Shown: piece after piece, positions 8,564 to 16,328 of the stretch
Layout: each line of letters starts with the position of its first letter
How positions within the stretch are numbered: position 1 is the stretch's first letter
NCBI RefSeq assembly: GCF_900016645.1
Contig: NZ_CDGJ01000046.1
DNA: 26,518 nt
Strand: one strand, 5' to 3'
Source: Acididesulfobacillus acetoxydans
GTDB lineage: Bacteria > Bacillota > Desulfitobacteriia > Desulfitobacteriales > Desulfitobacteriaceae
Notes under the pieces: model-generated
What the model was told of the DNA's origin: nothing
What the model saw: only the letters and a program-made list of their open reading frames with translations
Databases searched by the model: none
Program-made: the position numbers and the translations under genes

Positions 8564-11500
8564 ATGAAATTTCAATTTAAGATACAGCCTTTCCAAACCG
8601 AAGCCGCCGAAAGTGTTGTGCGTGTGTTCGCAGGTCAGCCGAATGTCGGGAAGTCCAAGTACCGCCGTGACATTGGTAGCGAGAGACGACTAAGCGAATC
8701 CGAAAGAGCGGGGCGTAGGGGCTTCATTCTCATCTCCTACGCCGCCTTATCCGATGAGGAAAAGCGGCTTGTCGAGGAGGATTACGAAACCGCTTACCGC
8801 AACGAAAACGTGCAACTCTCAAAAGAGCAGCTGTTAAAAAATATACATGCAGTTCAGACGGCGAATAATATTAAGTACTCCACTGACATTGCCGCTGGGC
8901 TTGGTGCGGTGTCGCTTGACGTGGAGATGGAAACCGGCACCGGCAAGACTTATGTCTATATTAAGACTATGTTCGAGCTCCATAAGGCATACGGCTGGAG
9001 CAAGTTCATCGTAGTCGTGCCGAGCATCGCCATCCGCGAGGGAGTCAAAAAGTCCTTTGAAATGTTGGAAGACCACTTCATGCAGATTTACGGACTGAAA
9101 GCACGCCATTTCATCTACAACTCCTCGAATCTGCACCAGCTTGATGAGTTCACACAGAACAGCGGCATCAATGTAATGATTATCAACACCCAGGCTTTCA
9201 ACACCACAATGAATGAGGACAAGAACACCGAGGGCCGGAGCGGCAACGAGGCAGCGAGGATAATCTACACCAAGCGCGACGAGTTCGGCAGTCGCCGGCC
9301 GATCGACGTTATCAAGGCGAACCGTCCGATCATCATTCTCGACGAGCCGCAGAAGATGGGCGGAATGGCGACACAAAACGCTCTCAAAAAGAACTTCGCA
9401 CCACTGTTCTCTCTAAACTACTCGGCAACACACAAGACGAGCCACAATCTTGTTTACGTCCTTGACGCGCTGGACGCATTCAAGAAGAAGCTGGTTAAAA
9501 AAATAGAGGTCAAGGGCTTTGAACTGAAGAATCTCGGCGGCACGAACCGCTATATGTATCTTGCCGCCATTGTGGTAGATAAAAGGAAGCCGCCTCGTGC
9601 CCGGTTGGAGTTTGAAGTCAGCCGTGCGACGGGTTCACCGAAACGTGAAACGCATCTACTCGAAGTGGGCGACAGCCTTTATACCGCTTCAAAGGGATTA
9701 GAGGAATACAAAGGAATCTCTATTGCCGATATTGACCCGATACGGGCGACGGTCACGTTCTCGAATGGCGATAGCCTGGCAGCAGGTGAAGCAAGCGGAA
9801 ACGTCAACGAGGATGATATTCGCCGTATTCAAATCCGTGAGACGATTAATTCCCATTTTGACAAAGAGGAGACATTATTTGAGCAAGGCATCAAGTGCCT
9901 GTCACTTTTCTTCATTGATGAGGTAGCGAAGTATCGCCAATACGGTGACGACGGCGAGGAGATACTCGGTCAATACGGACGCATTTTTGAGGAGGAATAC
10001 ACTGCCGCACTGAACGAACGACTGACGCTTTTTCCAACGGCGTATCAAGCCTATCTGCGTGGTATTGAGACCAATGATACGCATCGTGGCTATTTTTCCA
10101 TAGACAAGAAAGGCCATGTCATAAACAGCAAGGTTAAGCGTGGCTCCGAGGAGTCCGATGACATTTCCGCTTATGACCTTATCCTTAAAAACAAGGAGAG
10201 GTTGCTGTCTTTTGAAGAGCCAACACGGTTTATCTTCTCTCACTCCGCTTTGCGCGAAGGATGGGATAACCCTAACGTGTTCCAGATATGCACCTTGAAA
10301 CACTCTGACAACGCCACGGCAAAGAGGCAGGAAGTCGGCCGCGGTTTGCGACTGTGCGTGAATAGCCTTGGAGAGCGACAGGACTTAGAGGCTTGCGGCG
10401 AAACCCTTGTTCATAACGTGAATATGCTCACCGTCGTCGCAAGTGAAAGTTATGCGGGGTTTGTTGCCGATTTGCAGAGCGAGATTAAGTCCGACCTATA
10501 CGAGCGCCCAACAAAGGCAAGTGTGGAGTACTTCTCCGGCAGGACGGTATACCTGAGCGACGAGCAAACACATACGTTTACAGTTGCAGAAGCAACCGCA
10601 GTCTACAACTATCTCGTCCGCAATGCTTATGTTGATGATAACGGCGGAGTAACAGATACCTACAGAGCCGCAGCCGAAGCAGGCAGCTTCGCGCCGATGA
10701 AGCCTGAACTTGCGCCACTTGCCGAGAGCGTTCACAAACTGGTACAGGCTATCTTCGATCCAAGCATCCTCAAAGATATGGCGGGCAATGGCCACGACAC
10801 GAAGGTTAAGGACAACCCGCTGAACGAGAACTGGAAGGACTTCAAGGAACTCTGGGAGCGCATTAACAAGAAGTACGCCTACACCGTGGAATTCGACGGT
10901 GATGAACTCATCAACAAGTCAATTGCCGTAATTAACGCAGAATTGAAAGTCGCCCGCTTGTCGTACACCCTCACCAAAGGGTCGCAGGAAGGTACGGACT
11001 TTAATGTGGAGCGCACTGAAACAAAAAAGCTCGACCGGGCGCACGGCGGTCTTGCAACCTATGATATTATCGGCAAAATTTCGGATGGCACGAGCCTCAC
11101 GCGTAGGACAGTTACAGCTATCCTTGACGGCATGGCAAAAGAAAAACTCTGGTTGTTCCGTGAGAACCCAGAAGAGTTTATTGCCAAGGTAGTCGTTATC
11201 ATTAACAAGCAAAAAGCCTCGGTGGTCGTTGAGCACATTACCTACGCCCCAAGCGCAGAGGAACCTTACACGCAAGATATTTTTAATATGAGCCGCGCCT
11301 CAGACGAGTATTATAAGGCATTCAAGGCAAAACATGCCATTCAGGACTATGTTTTTACGGACGGTTCTGCAACCAACAGCGTAGAGCGTCGTTTTGCCGA
11401 GGACGTGGACGTTGCCGACGAAGTAATCGTCTACGCCAAGTTGCCGCGGGGACCGCGCGGTTTCTATATCCCGACACCTGTGGGTAATTACTCCCCGGAC

Positions 11501-11710
11501 TGGGCAATTTCGTTCAAAAAAGGTGCAGTGAAGCATATCTTCTTCATCGCTGAAACAAAGGGCACGATGGACAGCCTTGAACTCCGTCCGATTGAACAGG
11601 CGAAGATCTCTTGCGCAAAGAAGCTGTTCAACGAGATTTCTACAACCGGCGTGAAGTACCACGACGTAGACAGTTACCAGAGCCTGCTCACGGTGATGGA
11701 GACGCTTTAG
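8564..11710 (+). CDS. res: Type III restriction endonuclease subunit (Res)
   Basis: ATP-dependent translocating nuclease that cuts after meeting a converging complex; it requires Mod for recognition. The 1048-aa protein has the Res layout: Walker A METGTGKT near 121-128, DEPQ (the family's form of the DExx box) near 260, SALREGWDNPNVFQICTL near 561-578, VGRGLRL near 591, and a C-terminal PD-ExK nuclease read as YSPDWAISF...FIAETKGT near 976-1001. All catalytic positions look intact. The ATG directly follows the mod stop; GGAGAG at 8550-8555 inside mod serves as ribosome site. It is the last intact gene of the operon. Confidence 0.92.
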   Translation: MKFQFKIQPFQTEAAESVVRVFAGQPNVGKSKYRRDIGSERRLSESERAGRRGFILISYAALSDEEKRLVEEDYETAYRNENVQLSKEQLLKNIHAVQTANNIKYSTDIAAGLGAVSLDVEMETGTGKTYVYIKTMFELHKAYGWSKFIVVVPSIAIREGVKKSFEMLEDHFMQIYGLKARHFIYNSSNLHQLDEFTQNSGINVMIINTQAFNTTMNEDKNTEGRSGNEAARIIYTKRDEFGSRRPIDVIKANRPIIILDEPQKMGGMATQNALKKNFAPLFSLNYSATHKTSHNLVYVLDALDAFKKKLVKKIEVKGFELKNLGGTNRYMYLAAIVVDKRKPPRARLEFEVSRATGSPKRETHLLEVGDSLYTASKGLEEYKGISIADIDPIRATVTFSNGDSLAAGEASGNVNEDDIRRIQIRETINSHFDKEETLFEQGIKCLSLFFIDEVAKYRQYGDDGEEILGQYGRIFEEEYTAALNERLTLFPTAYQAYLRGIETNDTHRGYFSIDKKGHVINSKVKRGSEESDDISAYDLILKNKERLLSFEEPTRFIFSHSALREGWDNPNVFQICTLKHSDNATAKRQEVGRGLRLCVNSLGERQDLEACGETLVHNVNMLTVVASESYAGFVADLQSEIKSDLYERPTKASVEYFSGRTVYLSDEQTHTFTVAEATAVYNYLVRNAYVDDNGGVTDTYRAAAEAGSFAPMKPELAPLAESVHKLVQAIFDPSILKDMAGNGHDTKVKDNPLNENWKDFKELWERINKKYAYTVEFDGDELINKSIAVINAELKVARLSYTLTKGSQEGTDFNVERTETKKLDRAHGGLATYDIIGKISDGTSLTRRTVTAILDGMAKEKLWLFRENPEEFIAKVVVIINKQKASVVVEHITYAPSAEEPYTQDIFNMSRASDEYYKAFKAKHAIQDYVFTDGSATNSVERRFAEDVDVADEVIVYAKLPRGPRGFYIPTPVGNYSPDWAISFKKGAVKHIFFIAETKGTMDSLELRPIEQAKISCAKKLFNEISTTGVKYHDVDSYQSLLTVMETL

Positions 11711-11743
11711 AAAAAACGATTTTGCACTCAGGAGGGCTGAGCA

Positions 11744-11797
11744 ATGGATTTTGACAAACAAAAAATTGGCGATAAAAACTCCATCGCACACTGTTAG
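11744..11797 (+). pseudogene. 17-codon stub of a possible fifth operon gene
   Basis: A well-placed ribosome site (AGGAGGG 11730-11736, 7 bases before ATG 11744) starts a frame that stops after only 17 codons (MDFDKQKIGDKNSIAHC). It lies 33 bases after the Res stop. Sequence from about 11800 onward leads into the repeated module at 11844. The simplest reading is that a further gene followed res and was cut off when the module arrived. A functional short leader peptide is the alternative. Confidence 0.4.
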
Positions 11798-12050
11798 CAT
11801 CCGGACAACCTCGTGCACAGGTTACTGCACATTGCGGGGTTGCGGCATAGGTTTCACTTATTTGTCTGCGAGAGGTGTTATAATTGATGCATGCAGAAGA
11901 CTCGCCGCTTGCGGGGGACTGGCCCCCGTGAGGAATGGTGCGAAGGTCCCAGATGTTCCTGGGATATTGGCAGGAATGTGGGGGAGAATGTCGAAAAGCT
12001 GAACAGGCGGACTGGGTTAACGTAGTGCGGAGGGTTTTACTCCGCTTTGA

Positions 12051-12278
12051 AAGATAACGATCTGGTTAGCGGTTTTCCATCATCTTGTTCCGCTTGCCAG
12101 TATTGGCGAGAAGTATGTGGTTGACCCGATAAAGGATTTGAGGCCAGTCTGCCCAAATTGCCATGCGATAATTCACCGTCGGGATCCGCCACTATCGCCG
12201 GATGAACTCAGGGACATAACAAAATCGCTCAAGGAGGTACACCCCAATGAAGAATTGCGAAATGAAGCTGAACGGTAA
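12051..12278 (+). pseudogene. HNH endonuclease 3' fragment (copy A)
   Basis: An open frame without a start codon runs from after TGA 12048-12050 to TAA 12276-12278. It reads HHLVPLASIGEKYVVDP, then DLRPVCPNCHAIIH, the catalytic core of restriction-type HNH nucleases: the His-His pair, the Asn in CPNC and the final His. Everything normally found N-terminal of this core is missing, so no protein should be made. The 3' end overlaps the next gene by 32 bases, which implies that the parent nuclease was translationally linked to the 59-aa protein. A hairpin (GCGGAG 12028-12033, CTCCGC 12040-12045) lies just upstream. Confidence 0.75.
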
Positions 12279-12426
12279 CCTATTGACAATAACGGTTGAT
12301 ATCTCAAAGGAATTTGGCCTGTCGTCTTCGGGGAAGAGCATCATTATTGCCTCGACCGAAGGCAATGTGTCAATACCCGAGAAGGAGGAGATAAAGATCG
12401 GTCTGAATGTCTACAGGAAGCCTTAG
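12247..12426 (+). CDS. 59-aa conserved small protein (copy A)
   Basis: ATG 12247 has an excellent AAGGAGGT at 12231-12238. The 59-aa product begins MKNCEMKLNGNLLTITVDIS, contains SSSGKSIIIASTEGN and ends KIGLNVYRKP. The predicted pattern is mostly beta strand with no membrane segment. The GKS is not in a real Walker A context at this size. Four residues differ from copy B (N11K, L12I, I19V, L25P). The stop is one base before the ATG of the LAGLIDADG-like gene, so the two are cotranslated. It may be a partner of that protein or of the lost HNH nuclease; the function is unknown. Confidence 0.75.
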   Translation: MKNCEMKLNGNLLTITVDISKEFGLSSSGKSIIIASTEGNVSIPEKEEIKIGLNVYRKP

Positions 12427-12427
12427 A

Positions 12428-13024
12428 ATGGACTTATACGCTCTTGGCATCCTATGGTCCATCGGGAGCCCAATCGAGGACAGATATCCATATTTCATGC
12501 TTCGCCACCATGACCGGTATTTCCTCGACGTGGTTCATGAAGCCCTTAATGTTTCAACCAGCGTTTTTGCGGGAGAAGCCAGAACCGGCTCACAATATAA
12601 ACTCAAGATATTTAAATTTGATCTAAGGCAATTGATTCAATACGGTTGGCAGTCTCGCATCAGCGATCAGCGAAAGTACCCCGATATTTCGGAACATGCC
12701 GATTTTATCCGCGCCTATTTTGAGTTGCATAGCACCATTGATACTCTTACTGTCCGAAAACGTGGTAAAGAACGAAGGTCTCCCCGTTTGAGAATCTACG
12801 GCAACCGATATTTTCTTGACCAGCTAACAGAGGTGTTGAATTCACAGGCTGAGATATCTCCTAAGCGTGTCCAAAGGGCGACCAAGTATTCGAAGTTCAG
12901 CGGAATTCTGTACTATCAAAGTCGCCGGGAGTTAGAGAAATTGCTTGATTATCTTTATCCTCCGGATGCCTGGTATTTCCATCGGGGATATTATGAACAG
13001 TTTAGAGCTGCACTTCACAGATAA
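12428..13024 (+). CDS. LAGLIDADG-like protein without obvious metal-binding acids (copy A)
   Basis: A 198-aa protein that appears to hold two LAGLIDADG-type repeats. The first motif helix is LYALGILWSIGS (3-14) and the second is DFIRAYFELHST (92-103). Strand/helix patterns between them, RLRIYGNRYFLDQLTEVL and a final LEKLLDYLYP, also fit that fold. At the position of the final Asp of each motif, which binds metal in active homing nucleases, the protein has Ile12 and His101 by my alignment. It is therefore more likely a DNA- or RNA-binding protein than a nuclease. The start follows the 59-aa gene by one base; GTG 12407 upstream overlaps that gene and is unlikely. Copy B differs in 12 codons, 7 of them amino-acid changing. 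Confidence 0.7.
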   Translation: MDLYALGILWSIGSPIEDRYPYFMLRHHDRYFLDVVHEALNVSTSVFAGEARTGSQYKLKIFKFDLRQLIQYGWQSRISDQRKYPDISEHADFIRAYFELHSTIDTLTVRKRGKERRSPRLRIYGNRYFLDQLTEVLNSQAEISPKRVQRATKYSKFSGILYYQSRRELEKLLDYLYPPDAWYFHRGYYEQFRAALHR

Positions 13025-13129
13025 GTGGGAACGGTCCCAAAGTATGACATGGGTGACTAATCGCCCGCCCATTCCCAGATTGGGGAAGGACGTACCATCT
13101 TAACAAAGAGGAACTGGTGAGGCTAAAGT

Positions 13130-13374
13130 TTGGAAAAATATCTAGCGAATTGGTTGGGCAAACCGTGGTGGACCGGAATCTCTGGTGTAGCAGGACTAAT
13201 AGCTATGACAACAAGTATTTTGTTCGGGGCTTCCTGTTTTGCAACTAACACAACTGGATCGCTGAGTTTATTTTCATAGGCGCTTTTCTAGGAATTCTGC
13301 CAGCCTTATCACGTGACGCTGAACATTGGGAAGATCTTTTGAATACCCCTGAGATAGAGGCCGGAAGAGTATGA
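13130..13374 (+). pseudogene. Small membrane protein broken by a frameshift
   Basis: From TTG 13130 (GAGG at 13118-13121) a 49-codon frame encodes WLGKPWWTG, then a membrane segment GVAGLIAMTTSILFG, and stops at TAG 13277. A second frame open from 13249 to TGA 13372 encodes WIAEFIFIGAFLGILPALS, a second membrane segment, then a charged tail EHWEDLLNTPEIEAGRV. Both read as halves of one two-span protein joined by a single-base shift between 13249 and 13277. The gene starts 14 bases after the right boundary of module A. A two-protein arrangement is possible but the second half has no start codon. Small two-span proteins are common membrane effectors, but nothing here proves such a role. Confidence 0.5.
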
Positions 13375-13435
13375 CGAGATTTTTTTTGCAAAGCGTGTCT
13401 AAACATCAGAATATGGCATTAGGGTGATGAATTCA

Positions 13436-14542
13436 ATGGTGGAAAATAGTAATGATTGGAAACTAGGATATGTGCTTGCAAATCTAAAAATTAAAGAACC
13501 AGTTGAATCCAACTCGGGTGCTATAGCACTGGTGCCCTTTAATGACCGACGGCTCACGGGGATTCAGACAGCTTCAAATGGAGCCAAAAAACTTTTAAAT
13601 GGATTTCATGACATGTATGGGAAACCAACCTGTCCATCCGCTATAATCTATTATGAAAGTGCTCCCGAAGGCGTAAAATCCATACCTGCCATGGTAGACT
13701 TTCGTAATTGTGTGGCTATGTCTTACATTTTACCTGGATGGGGTCAGATGGACTTTGCACAGATAAGTAGTCCATCTAATCCTTTGTGGTCGGACTTTTT
13801 CGACTTTTATCCTGCGTTAGTTGACTCGCGCGATGCTATTTCTTCTATAAATCCGGCACAAGAGATTTTTGGTGGGAAAAATGCGCCTTTCGAAGGAATG
13901 TCATCTCCATATGTAACGCAACCCCCTGGGGAATTTATCGTCGATACAAACCTGCTTAGCTTACTTATTTCCAAATGGGAACAGCGCTATGTAAGTCCGG
14001 GAACTGATAAGTGGGATGGACGGAAACTTTTTCGTTCTTTGGAAATGGCTTATCGAGTACTTTCACTCCCAGTAAAGAATGAAGGCAGCATACATGACTT
14101 TGGTTCTTCAATAGCTCTTTGGGTAAGTGCCTTTGAAATCCTTGCTCACCCTGAAGATGGGAAAGTAGACAAAACCGTTGTATTTGAACTCTTGCGTAAG
14201 GCACCGTCGTGGTATTATGAAGAGTTACTCGACAAGCGTTTTGAAGTCCAGACACGTAAAGGGAAATTGTCCGCTACATTAGTGGAGCGACTTTATGATG
14301 ATTTATATAACGCCAGAAATGCGTTCCTTCATGGCAATACCATTGACGTGGATGTTTGGCGATATAAAGGCAAGACAATTCAAATTGCTTTAGAAAATCT
14401 CGCACCAGTTCTATATCGTACGGCCTTAATGTCCTATCTGGGAGGGCCCCTACCTACCTCAGAAACAGATGACGACATAATTCGAGCCTACTGCGATCAA
14501 ATTTACGAAGATTTTCTAATGCAAGTTTTGGATGTTCAGTGA
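13436..14542 (+). CDS. HEPN-domain protein, probable RNA-targeting effector
   Basis: A 368-aa protein. Its C-terminal third reads as a HEPN helical domain of the ApeA-like kind: SSIALWVSAFEILAH, a middle helix, then LYDDLYNARNAFLHGN with the R-x4-H ribonuclease signature at Arg294 and His299. The N-terminal 200 residues (NSGAIALVPFNDRRL, SAIIYYESAPEG) are not recognised and probably sense or bind something. GGTGAT (13423-13428) sits 7 bases before ATG 13436; in-frame GTG 13424 and ATG 13427 fall within that ribosome site. It is the first intact gene after module A and the broken membrane protein. HEPN nucleases with this motif act in anti-phage and toxin systems, so a defence role is a fair inference. 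Confidence 0.65.
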   Translation: MVENSNDWKLGYVLANLKIKEPVESNSGAIALVPFNDRRLTGIQTASNGAKKLLNGFHDMYGKPTCPSAIIYYESAPEGVKSIPAMVDFRNCVAMSYILPGWGQMDFAQISSPSNPLWSDFFDFYPALVDSRDAISSINPAQEIFGGKNAPFEGMSSPYVTQPPGEFIVDTNLLSLLISKWEQRYVSPGTDKWDGRKLFRSLEMAYRVLSLPVKNEGSIHDFGSSIALWVSAFEILAHPEDGKVDKTVVFELLRKAPSWYYEELLDKRFEVQTRKGKLSATLVERLYDDLYNARNAFLHGNTIDVDVWRYKGKTIQIALENLAPVLYRTALMSYLGGPLPTSETDDDIIRAYCDQIYEDFLMQVLDVQ

Positions 14543-14559
14543 ACATGTAGAAGTTAACC

Positions 14560-14580
14560 GGGCCGGACTTAGTCCGACCC
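14560..14580 (+). terminator. Hairpin after the HEPN gene
   Basis: GGGCCGGAC (14560-14568) pairs with GTCCGACCC (14572-14580) across TTA with one C-A mismatch. No T-run follows, so it is a weak terminator candidate or an mRNA 3' end stabiliser. Confidence 0.4.
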
Positions 14581-14622
14581 AGTGAGAATTTAACGGGTTC
14601 CTATGGAGGGGACAGTAGTAAT

Positions 14623-14949
14623 ATGGGCTTCTCTCCACCCCACAACAGAAAATCCCTGCTACTCGCAGTAGCCCTGGCCGTTCTCACCCTTCTTGACGGC
14701 GCGCTAACGCTCTGGGGGCTTCGTCTTGGCGCAATCGAGGAGGCCAATCCCTTGATGCGATGGTTGATCGACCAAAACGCCGTCGCGTTCATGGCGGTCA
14801 AGCTGGCACTGCCGGTCCTCCTGGGGGTCCTGCTGTGGCGGATAGGAAACAGGCCGCACGCATTGGTTTCTCGGCTGCTGGTTATTGCGGTGTTGGCATA
14901 TGGCGTGGTTCTAGTGACTCATGCCCAGTGGATTCTGCGCGGGGGATAA
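14623..14949 (+). CDS. DUF5658-like small membrane protein
   Basis: A 108-aa protein with three hydrophobic segments: SLLLAVALAVLTLLDGALTL, AFMAVKLALPVLLGVLLW and LVSRLLVIAVLAYGVVLV. Between the first two lies GAIEEANPLMRWLI, the small-residue/acidic signature seen in DUF5658 proteins. GGAGGGG at 14605-14611 precedes the ATG by 11 bases. Its function is unknown; it sits in the cytoplasmic membrane. It is followed by the XRE gene after 31 bases and could be cotranscribed with it. Confidence 0.7.
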   Translation: MGFSPPHNRKSLLLAVALAVLTLLDGALTLWGLRLGAIEEANPLMRWLIDQNAVAFMAVKLALPVLLGVLLWRIGNRPHALVSRLLVIAVLAYGVVLVTHAQWILRGG

Positions 14950-14980
14950 TGGAACACCGGGGAAGGAATCTAGGAAACTT

Positions 14981-15217
14981 ATGGACAGCGTCGGTCAATT
15001 ATTGGCACGACTACGTGGGGACAAGGGCCTCTCCCAGGCAGAACTGGCTAAACTGGTCGGGACAACCGCGAATCACATCTGCGATCTGGAGTGCGGGAAG
15101 CCGGGCAGTATTGCACTTTCCGCGAAGCTGGCAGTGGTGCTCGACGTGCCTCTGGAAAAAGTGTACAAGAAAGAGAAGGGGAGGCAACCGCAAAATGAAA
15201 AAACAAACGCTGATTGA
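14981..15217 (+). CDS. XRE-family HTH transcriptional regulator
   Basis: A 78-aa single-domain Cro/CI-type DNA-binding protein. The HTH is SQAELAKLVGTTANHICDLECGK (about residues 18-40) and the helices continue with LAVVLDVPLEKVYK. AGGA at 14972-14975 supports ATG 14981; the longer frame from 14921 overlaps the preceding gene. It probably controls itself and the overlapping small gene. The last 14 residues are basic and disordered (KKEKGRQPQNEKTNAD). Confidence 0.85.
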   Translation: MDSVGQLLARLRGDKGLSQAELAKLVGTTANHICDLECGKPGSIALSAKLAVVLDVPLEKVYKKEKGRQPQNEKTNAD

Positions 15218-15362
15218 GATCAACGACTGCGTGGAAACCGACCTGAGCCATGATCAGTGGCTCGACGACTTCATCGACTGGCTGGAGTCACGTGGTGAGT
15301 ATTTTGGCGGAGGGACGAAGGACGTGACGAGCGAAGAGGTAACATACGAAGAGAATGAGTAA
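15195..15362 (+). CDS. Small acidic protein, 55 aa
   Basis: ATG 15195 lies inside the end of the XRE gene (23-base overlap) behind GGGGAGG (15179-15185). The product MKKQTLIEINDCVETDLSHD...EEVTYEENE is strongly acidic, with a WLDDFIDWLESRGEYF helix. This shape matches short proteins that travel with XRE regulators in integrative elements of clostridia. The tight overlap argues for translational coupling. No biochemical function can be given. Confidence 0.6.
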   Translation: MKKQTLIEINDCVETDLSHDQWLDDFIDWLESRGEYFGGGTKDVTSEEVTYEENE

Positions 15363-15570
15363 CCGTATATACCTGTTCTCCTCAAAAAGAGGAGATCCCG
15401 AAACCACAACGGGAAGCCAAGATCGGCACTTGGGTGAACAATTTCTGGGCTTGCGGCGGGTTACGATTCTACCACCCCGGCTAGCTAGCATAGCACTAGC
15501 ACCGTTGGGCACAGTGCGGAGAAAGGCATCTTGTCTGGACCGAGTTAAGCAGGAACTCCTGGTGGGTACG

Positions 15571-15602
15571 TATAATGGGTGTTATACTTCTTTTGGAGAT
15601 GA
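15571..15602 (+). promoter_or_regulatory. Candidate -10 box and ribosome site of the DUF3795 gene
   Basis: TATAAT at 15571-15576 is a perfect -10 hexamer, but no good -35 sequence lies 16-18 bases upstream. GGAGATGA at 15595-15602 precedes ATG 15607 by 4 bases. The resulting mRNA leader would be only about 25 bases. Confidence 0.35.
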
Positions 15603-15606
15603 TTAA

Positions 15607-16005
15607 ATGAAGTTTTACGCAGAAAAGGATTTAGCGTTATGCGGGCTGGCCTGCGTTTTATGCAGCCACGAGGATTGCTCCGGCTGTAAGGAAAGAGGCT
15701 GTAAGGAAGGGAGCAACTGCTCCGTCTATCAATGCGCCACAGGCAAAGGGTTTGACGGCTGCTATCAGTGCGATGAATTTCCCTGTGAGGAGAAAATGCT
15801 TCAAGGCATTCGGAACAGAGCGTTTAACCGGTATGCGAAAGAACATGGCAAGCAGGCACTTCTTGACCGATTGCGCGACAACTTTGAACAAGGTATCAAA
15901 TACCATAAGCTAGACAGTTTAAAGGGTGATTATGATATGATAGATACCGAAAATCAAGTTATACAGCTTATTCAATTTGGTAAAAGAAATCCATATGTGC
16001 GATAA
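15607..16005 (+). CDS. DUF3795 cysteine-rich protein
   Basis: A 132-aa protein whose first 65 residues hold many cysteines in pairs and triplets (LALCGLACVLCSHEDCSGC, then CKEGSNCSVYQCA, GCYQCDEFPCEE). This is the DUF3795 signature and suggests metal or iron-sulfur binding. The C-terminal half is a helical region (NRYAKEHGKQALLDRLRDN). Cytosolic, no signal peptide. It stands alone with its own -10 box and no operon partner. The family is widespread in anaerobes; its reaction is unknown. Confidence 0.8.
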   Translation: MKFYAEKDLALCGLACVLCSHEDCSGCKERGCKEGSNCSVYQCATGKGFDGCYQCDEFPCEEKMLQGIRNRAFNRYAKEHGKQALLDRLRDNFEQGIKYHKLDSLKGDYDMIDTENQVIQLIQFGKRNPYVR

Positions 16006-16062
16006 TGCAGCGACATGTCCATGGAGTCACGGCTGAGGCTCTGGTTAACCCCAGAGCAAGGC

Positions 16063-16094
16063 TTGACATGGGGGCGGCGGATGCTACCTATAGT
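16063..16094 (+). promoter_or_regulatory. Promoter with 20-bp spacer
   Basis: TTGACA (16063-16068, perfect -35) and TATAGT (16089-16094) are separated by 20 bases. Spacers of 19-20 bases are typical of promoters activated by MerR-family regulators. GATGCTAC and GTGCTAC flank the -10. The gene it once served is not present downstream; the IS3 element begins about 200 bases on. Confidence 0.4.
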
Positions 16095-16257
16095 GCTACA
16101 AGATGTCAAGACAATTTTTTTAGATTTTTAAGGGGTGAAAAAATTCACATTATCTTTGCCTGCCCCAACTAGGATCTATATTCCGTTATTCCAAATATGG
16201 ATTAATATAACAGATACTTTGATTGGATGAGGACGTAGCCCAAGCAGGAGCGTTGAC

Positions 16258-16298
16258 TTATCCACACGTTGATAAATGCTAGTTTTCTATTATCCACA
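16258..16298 (+). promoter_or_regulatory. Two perfect DnaA-box sequences
   Basis: TTATCCACA occurs at 16258-16266 and again at 16290-16298, both on the plus strand, 32 bases apart. Both equal the strict DnaA consensus. A near match on the minus strand (TGTGGATAG, 16338-16346) lies inside the transposase gene. No replication-initiator gene is nearby, so their role is open. Confidence 0.4.
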
Positions 16299-16328
16299 GT
16301 TGCAGGCTTGGGAGTCAGATGTTCTTCG

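Larger units (their letters stand above)
11844..13116 (+). repeat. Repeated accessory module, copy A
   Basis: This stretch is repeated in the same orientation at 23470-24669. Shared content begins with GGCATAGGTTTCA (11844-11856; 23470-23482) and ends with GAACTG (13111-13116; 24664-24669). Copy A has about 35 extra bases just inside the left boundary and about 11 extra bases in the HNH part. It carries an HNH 3' fragment, a 59-aa gene and a 198-aa gene. The right end contains CCCAGATTGGGG and GTACC, then CAAAG, then GAACTG, a pattern also found alone at 17790-17834. Sequence outside these limits is unrelated between copies. Confidence 0.85.
16006..16328. other. Intergenic region with hairpin, wide-spaced promoter and DnaA boxes
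   Basis: No gene is seen. It contains GCTCTGG/CCAGAGC (16038-16044, 16051-16057, 7-bp stem, no T-run), a promoter with unusual spacing at 16063-16094, AT-rich sequence 16130-16250, and two DnaA-box-like 9-mers at 16258 and 16290 next to the IS3 element. Confidence 0.5.

Noticed and set aside
8834..9376. 180-codon minus-strand frame
   Set aside because: Lies entirely opposite the Res gene, whose motifs span it; a shadow frame.
2811..11710. DISARM system
   Set aside because: A SNF2 helicase and a methyltransferase are present, but no DrmA, DrmB or DrmC is found, and Mod/Res are clearly type III.
11751..12002. 83-codon frame across the module A left boundary
   Set aside because: Crosses the junction between unrelated sequence and the module; the corresponding frame is not conserved in copy B.
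15355..15606. 83-codon frame overlapping the stop of the acidic small protein
   Set aside because: No ribosome site beyond the overlap, and the sequence resembles no protein; it spans the promoter of the DUF3795 gene.
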